Source of the DNA: Burkholderiales bacterium
GTDB lineage: Bacteria > Pseudomonadota > Gammaproteobacteria > Burkholderiales > Usitatibacteraceae
NCBI GenBank assembly: GCA_025350945.1
Contig: JANXWW010000415.1
Span: 1 to 5,688, forward strand
Direction of reading: 5' to 3'
DNA length: 5,688 nucleotides
Part shown: piece by piece, positions 1 to 5,554 of the stretch
Layout of the letters: each line of letters opens with the position of its first letter
Numbering within the stretch: position 1 is the first letter of the stretch
Program-made: the position numbers and the translations under genes
The notes under the pieces: model-generated
Seen by the model: the letters and a program-made list of their open reading frames with translations, nothing else
Told to the model about the DNA's origin: nothing
Database searches by the model: none

Positions 1-1
1 C

Positions 2-2014
2 GTGATTCAGCGTGCGATTTTGCACGTGCAGTCGTCGGGCAAGAAAGAAGTGACGGGCGCAAATGTGCTCGTCGCAATCTACGGCGAAAAAGATTCGCAC
101 GCGGTTTACTATTTGCATCAGCAAGGTGTGTCGCGCCTGGATGTCGTGAATTTTATTTCGCACGGTATCTCCAAAGCCTCACCTACCGGTGAGAAGAAAG
201 AAGAAACCGAGGGCGAAGCCGCTGAAGGCGAGCAGGCCGGTGGCGCGCTGGAAAGTTTTACCACGCACCTTAATCAACAAGCCATCGACGGCAAAATTGA
301 CCCGCTAATTGGACGCGACAACGAAGTCGAGCGTGTAATCCAGATTCTCTGTCGTCGCCGGAAAAATAATCCATTGTTGGTGGGCGAAGCGGGCGTGGGT
401 AAGACCGCGATTGCCGAAGGATTGGCGAAGCGCATTGTGGATGGCGAAGTGCCCGACATTCTCGCCAAAGCACAGGTTTATTCACTCGATATGGGCTCGC
501 TATTGGCGGGTACAAAATATCGCGGTGATTTTGAGCAGCGTTTGAAAGCAGTGTTAAAGCAACTGGTCGAAAATCCAAATGCAATTTTGTTCATTGACGA
601 AATTCACACGCTGATCGGCGCAGGCTCGGCGTCTGGCGGCACGCTTGACGCCTCCAACTTGCTGAAGCCAGCGTTGTCGTCAGGCCAACTTAAGTGTATC
701 GGTGCGACAACATACAATGAATACCGCAGCGTGTTTGAAAAAGACCATGCGCTGTCGCGCCGCTTCCAGAAAATCGATGTGGGCGAGCCCTCTGTGGCCG
801 AAACCATCGAGATTTTGAAGGGGCTGAAATCGCGTTTTGAATCGCATCATGGCGTCAAATACACGTCGACAGCGTTAACGACGGCGGCTGAGCTTTCTGC
901 CAAGTACATCAATGATCGCCATCTGCCGGACAAGGCGATAGATGTGATTGATGAGGCCGGTGCTGCACAACGCATTGCGCCGAAATCGAAGCAGAAGAAA
1001 ACAATCGGCAAAAACGAGATCGAGGAAATCGTCGCAAAAATTGCGCGCATTCCGCCCCGCAATGTGTCGTCCGATGATCGCAGTGCATTGAAAACACTGG
1101 ACCGTGATCTGAAATCGGTGGTGTTTGGTCAGGACAAGGCAATTGAAGCACTATCAACAGCCATTAAAATGGCGCGCTCCGGTCTCGGTAGCCCGACCAA
1201 ACCCATCGGCTCATTCTTGTTTTCAGGCCCGACCGGTGTGGGTAAAACCGAAGTCGCGAAACAGCTTGCGTTTATTTTGGGCGTGGAACTCATTCGCTTC
1301 GACATGTCGGAATACATGGAGCGTCATGCCGTATCGCGCTTGATTGGCGCGCCTCCCGGCTATGTGGGTTTCGATCAAGGCGGCTTGATGACAGAAGCCA
1401 TCACCAAGCATCCGTATTCCGTTTTGCTGCTGGATGAAATCGAAAAAGCACATCCGGACATTTATAATGTCTTGCTGCAGGTGATGGATCATGGCACGCT
1501 GACGGATAACAACGGTCGCAAGGCTGACTTCCGCAACGTGGTGATTGTGATGACCACCAACGCGGGCGCGTCGGAATTATCGAAGACCAGCATGGGCTTT
1601 ACGAACGACAAAAAAGCCGGCGATGAAATGGCTGAGATTAAGCGCATGTTTACGCCTGAATTCCGCAATCGTCTGGACGCGACCATTTCGTTCGCACCGC
1701 TGGACGAGAAAATCATTTTGCAGGTGGTCGATAAATTCTTGATGCAGCTCGAAGCACAACTAACCGAGAAAAAAGTTGAAGCCACCTTCACCGAAGGTTT
1801 AAAGAAATACCTCGCCAAAAATGGTTTCGATCCGCTGATGGGTGCTCGACCCATGTCGCGCCTGATTCAGGACACCATTCGTCGCGCGCTGGCTGATGAA
1901 TTACTGTTTGGGCGCTTGGCAAATGGCGGCAAGGTATCGATTGATATTGATGCGGACGGCAAGATAAAACTTGATATCAGCGAAGAGAAAGAGCCGGTTA
2001 CGCAGGAAAATTAA
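2..2014 (+). CDS. clpA: ATP-dependent Clp protease ATP-binding subunit ClpA (5'-truncated by the window edge)
   Basis: ClpA is the hexameric AAA+ unfoldase that feeds substrates, including N-degron proteins delivered by ClpS, into the ClpP peptidase in the cytoplasm. The visible 670 codons start inside the N-domain. Compared with the roughly 758-residue E. coli protein, about 85-90 residues are missing upstream, so the first codon here is internal. Numbering from the first visible codon: the remainder of the N-domain covers about 1-57, followed by an acidic linker (60-80). The first AAA+ module has Walker A GEAGVGKT (128-135), pore loop KYRG (172-175) and Walker B ILFIDE (195-200). The second has Walker A GPTGVGKT (409-416), Walker B LLLDE (475-479), pore loop GYVG (453-456), arginine-finger region TPEFRNRLD (551-559) and sensor-2 GARP (614-617). 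The ClpP-docking tripeptide appears as MGF (531-533). The absence of a ClpB-type middle domain and the close match throughout to ClpA make the identification firm. ClpS is often encoded next to clpA but would lie outside the window. Confidence 0.97.
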   Translation: MIQRAILHVQSSGKKEVTGANVLVAIYGEKDSHAVYYLHQQGVSRLDVVNFISHGISKASPTGEKKEETEGEAAEGEQAGGALESFTTHLNQQAIDGKIDPLIGRDNEVERVIQILCRRRKNNPLLVGEAGVGKTAIAEGLAKRIVDGEVPDILAKAQVYSLDMGSLLAGTKYRGDFEQRLKAVLKQLVENPNAILFIDEIHTLIGAGSASGGTLDASNLLKPALSSGQLKCIGATTYNEYRSVFEKDHALSRRFQKIDVGEPSVAETIEILKGLKSRFESHHGVKYTSTALTTAAELSAKYINDRHLPDKAIDVIDEAGAAQRIAPKSKQKKTIGKNEIEEIVAKIARIPPRNVSSDDRSALKTLDRDLKSVVFGQDKAIEALSTAIKMARSGLGSPTKPIGSFLFSGPTGVGKTEVAKQLAFILGVELIRFDMSEYMERHAVSRLIGAPPGYVGFDQGGLMTEAITKHPYSVLLLDEIEKAHPDIYNVLLQVMDHGTLTDNNGRKADFRNVVIVMTTNAGASELSKTSMGFTNDKKAGDEMAEIKRMFTPEFRNRLDATISFAPLDEKIILQVVDKFLMQLEAQLTEKKVEATFTEGLKKYLAKNGFDPLMGARPMSRLIQDTIRRALADELLFGRLANGGKVSIDIDADGKIKLDISEEKEPVTQEN

Positions 2015-2032
2015 TTGGCGACAACCGCCAAT
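2014..2032 (+). other. Small hairpin immediately after the clpA stop
   Basis: ATTGGCG (2014-2020) pairs with CGCCAAT (2026-2032) around a 5-base loop. There is no U-tract, so it is not a terminator by itself. It lies just 5' of the true terminator and may protect the mRNA 3' end or be incidental. Confidence 0.35.
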
Positions 2033-2041
2033 CGTACTACC

Positions 2042-2075
2042 CAAAATGGCTCCGATTTGGAGCCATTTTGTTTTT
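2042..2075 (+). terminator. Intrinsic terminator of clpA
   Basis: A perfect 12-bp stem, CAAAATGGCTCC (2042-2053) with GGAGCCATTTTG (2059-2070), encloses the loop GATTT and is followed by TTTTTAT. The stem plus U-tract, 27 bases after the clpA stop codon, is a textbook Rho-independent terminator. It separates clpA from the sulfide dehydrogenase operon. Confidence 0.93.
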
Positions 2076-2142
2076 ATCGATGCAGGCATGAAGCACATCA
2101 GCTATGCTTATCAAAAATCACGACAAATCAATTACAGCAACC

Positions 2143-2150
2143 AAGGAGAA
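2143..2150 (+). promoter_or_regulatory. Ribosome binding site that fixes the cytochrome start
   Basis: AAGGAGAA lies a few bases upstream of the ATG at 2155, with AGGAG ending six bases before it. The in-frame ATG at 2104 has no comparable Shine-Dalgarno sequence and would put a charged 17-residue extension before the signal peptide, so 2155 is chosen. No convincing sigma-70 promoter was found between the clpA terminator and this site. Confidence 0.85.
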
Positions 2151-2154
2151 AGCA

Positions 2155-2520
2155 ATGTTGACCCGAATTTTTTCGATCTTAATCATTGGTATTTCATCGA
2201 CATTGGCTGGGCTTGCCTTCGCACAGACACAGGCACCAGCACCTGCTTCTGCCGCACCCGCCTTCGCCGCACCCAATTTATCGCCCTCTGGCGTACGCTC
2301 GCTCGCGGCCAACTGCGCGGCCTGTCACGGCACTAATGGCAACAGTGCTGGTGGCGCGGTCGCGGGTTTGGCGGGCTTGGACAAAGATTATTTTGTGAAC
2401 CAGATGAAGCTTTTCAAAGAGGGCAAACGTGAAGCAACCTTGATGCATCAAATCGCGAAAGGTTATTCCGATACCGAAATTTCCGCCCTGGCGGGATACT
2501 TTTCCACGCAGAAAAAATAA
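2155..2520 (+). CDS. fccA: Monoheme cytochrome c subunit of flavocytochrome c sulfide dehydrogenase (FccA/SoxE-like)
   Basis: This is a 121-residue exported class I c-type cytochrome. A Sec signal peptide (hydrophobic stretch about 6-20, AFA cleavage site at 21-23) is followed by an Ala/Pro-rich linker (25-40). One heme site, CAACH, has Cys54, Cys57 and His58. Met97 in ATLMHQIAKGYSDTEI is the likely sixth heme ligand. The C-terminal helix ending LAGYFSTQ is typical of small c553/FccA-like cytochromes. Its role is inferred from context: fccB starts 11 bases downstream, and in known enzymes the cytochrome subunit takes electrons from the flavin and passes them to the respiratory or photosynthetic chain. 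FccA proteins occur in mono- and diheme forms; this is the short monoheme type. Without the neighbour it would be called only a c-type cytochrome. Confidence 0.85.
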   Translation: MLTRIFSILIIGISSTLAGLAFAQTQAPAPASAAPAFAAPNLSPSGVRSLAANCAACHGTNGNSAGGAVAGLAGLDKDYFVNQMKLFKEGKREATLMHQIAKGYSDTEISALAGYFSTQKK

Positions 2521-2531
2521 GAGGAAAACCC

Positions 2532-3836
2532 ATGAAAACCACAACGAAGAATTCCGTAAACGGACGCAGAAGTTTCCTCAAAACCACTGCGGCTGTTGGC
2601 ACAGTTGGCAGCATGGCCGCAATTTCGGGATGCGCAACAGTTGGCTTAGTTGGCTCAAACGGGCCGAAAGTAGTTGTGGTCGGCGGTGGTTATGGCGGTG
2701 CGACCGCCGCAAAATATATCAAAATGTGGGGCCCGAATATTGATGTCACCGTGATCGAGCGCAATACCGATTTTATTTCTTGTCCCATTTCAAATTTGGT
2801 GCTGGGTGGCTCGCAAGCGATGAAAGACATCACGCTCAGCTACGACACGCTGCAAAAAAAATACGGCGTGAAAATGGTGCGGGGCAAAGCGACCGCGATT
2901 GATGCCGAAAAGAAAATGGTGCGTCTGGCCAGCGGCGAGTCTATTGCCTTTGATCGCGTTATCGTCTCACCGGGCGTTGATTTTATGTACGATCTTATGC
3001 CCGGCCTGAACAACGCGGCAGCTCAGGAGCGCGTGTTGCATGCATGGAAAGCGGGCCCACAGACCGTGGCGTTACGCAAACAACTGGAATCGATGGCCGA
3101 TGGTGGCGTCGTAGCGATCTCGATTCCCGAAGCGCCCTACCGTTGCCCGCCCGGCCCCTACGAGCGCGCGTGTCAAATCGCGAGCTATTTAAAGCAGGCA
3201 AAACCAAAATCGAAAGTATTGGTACTGGACGCGAATATGGATATCGTTTCCAAACCCGGGCTGTTCAAAAAAGCGTTCGCAGAAATGTATCCGGGCATGA
3301 TTGAATATCGGCCCAATTCAAAAGTGGTTGATGTTGATACGCGCACGATGACCGCGAAATTGGAAGTGGAAGACATCAAGGCGGATGTGCTGAATGTATT
3401 GCCACCCATGAAGGCGGGTGCTATTGCCAACGCATTTATCACGGCCAACAAACGCTGGTGCGAAATTAATTGGCTGACGTATGAAGCGAAGAACGTTCCC
3501 GGCGTGCACTTGCTGGGCGATGCATTGCAAATCGCACCCGCCATGCCCAAATCGGCGCACATGGCCAACGCGCATGGCAAGGCCTGTGCTGCCGCCGTTG
3601 TAGCACTCCTCACCGGCGAGCAGCCCAACCCAAGTCCCACGCTGAGCAACACCTGCTATAGCTTCGTGTCAGCCGACAAAGTCGTTCATGTGGCGTCAAT
3701 TCATAAATACGATGAAAAAGATAAAACCATGAAAACAGTGCCCGGATCGGGCGGTGTTTCCAGCGGTGCCAATGAACTCGAAGCGCAATACGCAATGACA
3801 TGGGCGAAAAATATTTGGGCAGATTCATTGGGTTGA
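2532..3836 (+). CDS. fccB: Flavoprotein subunit of flavocytochrome c sulfide dehydrogenase (FccB/SoxF-like), Tat-exported
   Basis: This 434-residue FAD enzyme should oxidise sulfide to sulfur or polysulfide in the periplasm, reducing the partner cytochrome encoded just upstream. A GAGGA Shine-Dalgarno (2521-2525) sits between the genes. Residues 10-34 form a twin-arginine signal (RRSFLK at 12-17, then a hydrophobic stretch). It ends in ISGC (31-34), a possible lipobox, so the protein may be lipid-anchored. The Rossmann FAD motif VVGGGYGGATAAKY covers 49-62. From memory of the Allochromatium vinosum enzyme, Cys84 in SCPISN corresponds to the cysteine bound covalently to FAD. Cys205 in YRCPPGPYERA and Cys375 in SNTCYS correspond to its redox-active disulfide. 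All three are present. The second dinucleotide-fold region (about 190-300), a GDA motif near 330 and the family C-terminus QYAMTWAKNIWADSLG are also kept. Length is normal. Sulfide:quinone reductase is a relative, but it lacks the Tat leader and this cysteine pattern. Confidence 0.93.
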   Translation: MKTTTKNSVNGRRSFLKTTAAVGTVGSMAAISGCATVGLVGSNGPKVVVVGGGYGGATAAKYIKMWGPNIDVTVIERNTDFISCPISNLVLGGSQAMKDITLSYDTLQKKYGVKMVRGKATAIDAEKKMVRLASGESIAFDRVIVSPGVDFMYDLMPGLNNAAAQERVLHAWKAGPQTVALRKQLESMADGGVVAISIPEAPYRCPPGPYERACQIASYLKQAKPKSKVLVLDANMDIVSKPGLFKKAFAEMYPGMIEYRPNSKVVDVDTRTMTAKLEVEDIKADVLNVLPPMKAGAIANAFITANKRWCEINWLTYEAKNVPGVHLLGDALQIAPAMPKSAHMANAHGKACAAAVVALLTGEQPNPSPTLSNTCYSFVSADKVVHVASIHKYDEKDKTMKTVPGSGGVSSGANELEAQYAMTWAKNIWADSLG

Positions 3837-3878
3837 GCCGCTGAGTTAGCACCAAGACACATCGCAGAAATACATTAA

Positions 3879-3905
3879 CCGACACTTACCCTTGATAAGT
3901 GTCGG
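3879..3905. promoter_or_regulatory. 10-bp perfect dyad: candidate sigma-54 activator site, or weak terminator after fccB
   Basis: CCGACACTTA (3879-3888) and TAAGTGTCGG (3896-3905) are exact inverse complements around a 7-base spacer. The dyad lies 43 bases after the fccB stop, and its centre is about 113 bases upstream of the predicted start of transcription of the PEP-CTERM gene. Flanks on both strands lack a real U-tract (AATTTATTA on one side, TTAATGTA on the other), so it is a poor intrinsic terminator. The position suits an enhancer-type upstream activator sequence for a sigma-54 response regulator. Both roles could coexist. Confidence 0.6.
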
Positions 3906-3946
3906 AATTTATTACATACACAATGATTTAACATATTTTTTTCTCC

Positions 3947-3959
3947 TAAATTATTGATT
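3947..3959 (-). promoter_or_regulatory. Candidate IHF binding site
   Basis: TAAATTATTGATT matches the reverse complement of the IHF consensus WATCAANNNNTTR at every defined position, with AT-rich flanks on both sides. Its centre is near -52 relative to the predicted sigma-54 start site. That places it between the upstream dyad and the promoter, where IHF usually bends DNA to bring the activator to the polymerase. The region is AT-rich, so a chance match is possible, but the placement supports function. Confidence 0.55.
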
Positions 3960-3978
3960 TTATTGAATTTACTATTAA

Positions 3979-3994
3979 TGGCATGTGGATTGCT
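3979..3994 (+). promoter_or_regulatory. Sigma-54 (RpoN) -24/-12 promoter of the PEP-CTERM gene
   Basis: TGGCATGTGGATTGCT matches the consensus TGGCACGNNNNTTGCW at all defined positions but one (T for C at position 6). It keeps the invariant GG (3980-3981) and GC (3992-3993) with the required 10-base gap. Transcription should begin near 4005, leaving a 5' leader of about 41 bases. PEP-CTERM genes are known to be controlled by RpoN with the PrsK/PrsR two-component system in some bacteria, which fits this promoter type. Confidence 0.82.
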
Positions 3995-4045
3995 TTGATA
4001 GATTGCGCATTCAAGTATTTACAAAAAATAAATTTAGGATCTGTC

Positions 4046-4720
4046 ATGAACAAATCAATTAAAACCGGATTTAAAGCTTTATTCAGCGCTGTAGCAATCA
4101 GCGTAGCGATAGCCAGCACATCAGCTTCGGCCTCGCCCATTACCGTCACGGGTATGCAGTTCGCATCGCCCACCACAGTAGTCATCCATAACGTCACCCC
4201 TGCCGAAACGGCTTATGTTTACGCAGGCGCATTCAACACCAGCGACGGTACGAATACTTTCGCGTCATGGTGTGTTGATATTTTCCAGAATACTTATTTT
4301 GGCCCAACGATTAACAACTACAACTTGGTGAGCGGCGCGACCGCGCTGACTTCAGCAAGAGCTGACACTTTAGGACGTCTTGCGACTGAATCTCTGAGCC
4401 TTGTGAATAGCGCCGCCACATCTGCCGCTTTCCAATTGGCGATCTGGGAAATTGTGAACGAGACAGCAGGCAATGCCTACAACCTCAGCAGCGGTAATTT
4501 CACGGCATGGGGCGCGTCCAGCGCAGCCATCACCATCGCTCAAGGCTGGTTGAATAATTTGCCGGGCTCCAGCAATTATTCCATCAACGTCTGGCAAAGC
4601 CCTACACATCAGGATTTGGCTGTTTTTACACAGGTCCCTGAGCCTGCTTCACTGGGTTTGCTGGGATTGGGCCTCGCGGGACTGGCTTTAATCAAGCGCA
4701 AGAAAAAAGCGGTCGCCTAA
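4046..4720 (+). CDS. PEP-CTERM sorting domain protein with a putative thioester (TED-like) domain
   Basis: This is a 224-residue secreted protein. A Sec signal peptide covers about 1-29 (basic start, hydrophobic 10-22, SASAS cleavage region). The C-terminus carries the PEP-CTERM tripartite signal: VPEP (197-200), a Leu/Gly-rich membrane helix (about 202-216) and a basic KRKKK tail (217-221). Such signals are recognised and cut by an exosortase (XrtA/EpsH type) at the inner membrane, and the proteins are linked to exopolysaccharide and floc formation. The middle has one cysteine, Cys76 in SWCVDIF, and Gln130 in FQLAIWEI. This Cys...QxxIW layout resembles domains that form an internal Cys-Gln thioester for covalent attachment; that reading is inferred. 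The ATG at 4046 is chosen because AGGA (4036-4039) is well spaced and a signal peptide follows directly. The in-frame ATG at 3983 lies inside the sigma-54 promoter. The gene is monocistronic, ended by a strong terminator, and no exosortase gene is nearby. Confidence 0.9.
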   Translation: MNKSIKTGFKALFSAVAISVAIASTSASASPITVTGMQFASPTTVVIHNVTPAETAYVYAGAFNTSDGTNTFASWCVDIFQNTYFGPTINNYNLVSGATALTSARADTLGRLATESLSLVNSAATSAAFQLAIWEIVNETAGNAYNLSSGNFTAWGASSAAITIAQGWLNNLPGSSNYSINVWQSPTHQDLAVFTQVPEPASLGLLGLGLAGLALIKRKKKAVA

Positions 4721-4753
4721 ATTTGAAGATTGCTGATGTAAACAACAACCCGC

Positions 4754-4789
4754 AAATAAAAACCCCCGCCAGTGCGGGGGTTTTTATTT
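4754..4789. terminator. Strong, symmetrical intrinsic terminator
   Basis: The GC core CCCCCGC (4763-4769) pairs with GCGGGGG (4774-4780) around the loop CAGT. It is extended by AAATAAAAA (4754-4762) pairing with TTTTTATTT (4781-4789), giving a perfect 16-bp stem. The A-tract and T-tract arms make it usable in both directions. It ends the PEP-CTERM transcript and insulates the next operon. Confidence 0.95.
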
Positions 4790-4832
4790 GTATCGGCAAG
4801 CGGCATCAGTCTCAATATGGCACGTTCGATAG

Positions 4833-4860
4833 TTGACACGAACCATCATGTACATATAAT
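4833..4860 (+). promoter_or_regulatory. Consensus sigma-70 promoter of the RHH/coiled-coil operon
   Basis: A perfect -35 TTGACA (4833-4838) and perfect -10 TATAAT (4855-4860) are separated by 16 bases. Transcription should begin near 4867, giving a leader of about 50 bases before the ATG at 4918. With both hexamers ideal the promoter should be strong unless repressed, which fits the palindromes overlapping it. Confidence 0.88.
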
Positions 4861-4873
4861 GTCCATGTACATG
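4847..4873. repeat. Two ATGTACAT palindromes overlapping the promoter: candidate operators
   Basis: The 8-bp palindrome ATGTACAT occurs at 4848-4855 and 4865-4872. The shared 9-mer CATGTACAT recurs with a 17-bp offset, and the second copy extends to a 10-bp palindrome, CATGTACATG (4864-4873). The first copy overlaps the first base of the -10 hexamer; the second covers the predicted +1. Short repeated palindromes are typical targets of ribbon-helix-helix repressors (MetJ is a known example), and such a protein is encoded by the first gene of this operon. Autorepression is therefore inferred. Confidence 0.7.
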
Positions 4874-4917
4874 TGATGACCCATTTCTCAATTACCATCC
4901 ATTCTCAGGAGAGCAAC

Positions 4918-5283
4918 ATGGCTGCTACAGCAATTGAACGCATTGTGGTTCAGGCCACCGCACAGGAAAAAAGTTTTATTTCTGCCAAAGCCAAAAAGCT
5001 GGGCATACCTGTCTCCGAGCTTATGCGACGTGGCGCGACCGCGTTTAAATCCGCCGATGTAGAGGAAGAATTAGGCGCGTTGGCCGATGCCGCCAAGCGC
5101 GCGGCTGATCATGCATCAAACTCCATTGATGATGCGCTGGCGTTTATTACCGCCAGTAATAAACGTATTGAGGCGATGGAAGCAAAAGCCAACCGCGAGG
5201 CGCAGAAAAGCGCAAGCGCTTCAACTACCGTGAGACGAAACACAAAACAAACCGCGAAACGAACCAATCAGGCAGCAGCTTAA
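4918..5283 (+). CDS. Ribbon-helix-helix DNA-binding protein with a helical, basic C-terminal extension
   Basis: This is a 121-residue protein with no signal peptide. Residues 7-43 fit a ribbon-helix-helix (Arc/CopG/MobC-like) fold: a short strand ERIVVQAT (7-14), helix A through QEKSFISAKAKKLG (16-29), the turn GIPVS, then helix B SELMRRGATAF (33-43). Such proteins dimerise and insert the paired strands into the DNA major groove. Residues 48-96 are Ala/Glu/Lys-rich and probably helical. The last 25 residues carry scattered Arg and Lys (VRRNTKQTAKR) that could add non-specific DNA contact. The start is set by AGGAGAG (4907-4913), four bases before the ATG; an earlier in-frame GTG at 4873 lies in the operator and lacks a Shine-Dalgarno. 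It is the first gene of a two-gene operon and probably represses its own promoter. Target genes beyond that are unknown; an antitoxin or plasmid mobilisation accessory role is possible but unsupported by neighbours. Confidence 0.75.
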   Translation: MAATAIERIVVQATAQEKSFISAKAKKLGIPVSELMRRGATAFKSADVEEELGALADAAKRAADHASNSIDDALAFITASNKRIEAMEAKANREAQKSASASTTVRRNTKQTAKRTNQAAA

Positions 5284-5286
5284 ATT

Positions 5287-5520
5287 ATGGGCGTGACGGA
5301 TCGTGTGTGGGGCGCGCTGGTATCGGTAATCAAGCTAGAGGATAAAGTTTCCCAGCAAAGTGCGGCCATGAAATCGCAACAGGCCAAGATTGAAAACCTG
5401 ACCGAGCGCGTGATACGGCTTGAAACCATGCTGGAAATCGCGCTCAGTGTGCGCGGCGTGGCGTTGCCATCACCGCCCTCACCGCCCGCCTTGAGCAGGC
5501 CAAAATTGCAGCGCGATTAG
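5287..5520 (+). CDS. Small coiled-coil protein of unknown function, second gene of the RHH operon
   Basis: This is a 77-residue protein that I cannot assign to a family. Residues 1-16 form a short amphipathic segment (DRVWGALVSVIK). Residues 17-52 have heptad-like spacing of Leu, Ile, Val and Met with many Gln, Glu and Lys, the look of a dimeric coiled coil. The last part turns abruptly Pro/Ser-rich (LPSPPSPPALSRPK, 60-73). The ATG lies three bases after the RHH stop and has no clear Shine-Dalgarno, so translation is probably coupled to the upstream gene. This tight linkage suggests a partner of the DNA-binding protein. The tail may come from a frameshift, because the -1 frame beyond about 5463 reads as a more natural helix. 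It does not resemble a known toxin family. Confidence 0.65.
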   Translation: MGVTDRVWGALVSVIKLEDKVSQQSAAMKSQQAKIENLTERVIRLETMLEIALSVRGVALPSPPSPPALSRPKLQRD

Positions 5521-5535
5521 GATTAGGAGACCAGG

Positions 5536-5554
5536 TGAGCCAAGTGCAGGCTCA
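5536..5554. other. Short hairpin between convergent reading frames
   Basis: TGAGCC (5536-5541) pairs with GGCTCA (5549-5554) around a 7-base loop. It lies 16 bases after the coiled-coil gene and its right arm contains the stop codon of the minus-strand frame. Only a short T-run (GTTT) follows on the plus strand and none on the minus strand, so termination activity would be weak. Confidence 0.3.

Noticed and set aside
1489..1854. Long minus-strand open frame within clpA
   Set aside because: It lies wholly inside a confidently identified gene and its product has shadow-like composition without domain signals.
2104..2154. Earlier ATG for the cytochrome gene
   Set aside because: No ribosome binding site, and it would bury the signal peptide behind a polar extension; AAGGAGAA sits just before 2155.
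3185..3652. 155-residue minus-strand open frame within fccB
   Set aside because: It is antisense to conserved FccB codons; no ribosome binding site or motif supports it.
3983..4045. Upstream in-frame ATG extending the PEP-CTERM protein by 21 residues
   Set aside because: It lies within the -24/-12 promoter, upstream of the predicted transcript start, and would place non-signal sequence before the signal peptide; 4046 has a good Shine-Dalgarno.
4824..4843. Inverted repeat GTTCG...CGAAC flanking the -35 hexamer
   Set aside because: The arms are only 5 bp with a 10-base gap, which is too short to separate from chance.
4873..4917. Upstream GTG/ATG starts for the RHH protein
   Set aside because: They overlap the operator near the transcription start and have no Shine-Dalgarno, whereas AGGAGAG precedes the ATG at 4918.
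4918..5520. Toxin-antitoxin operon
   Set aside because: The RHH protein and autoregulated promoter are antitoxin-like, but the downstream coiled-coil product shows no resemblance to RelE, ParE, HicA, PIN or similar toxins.
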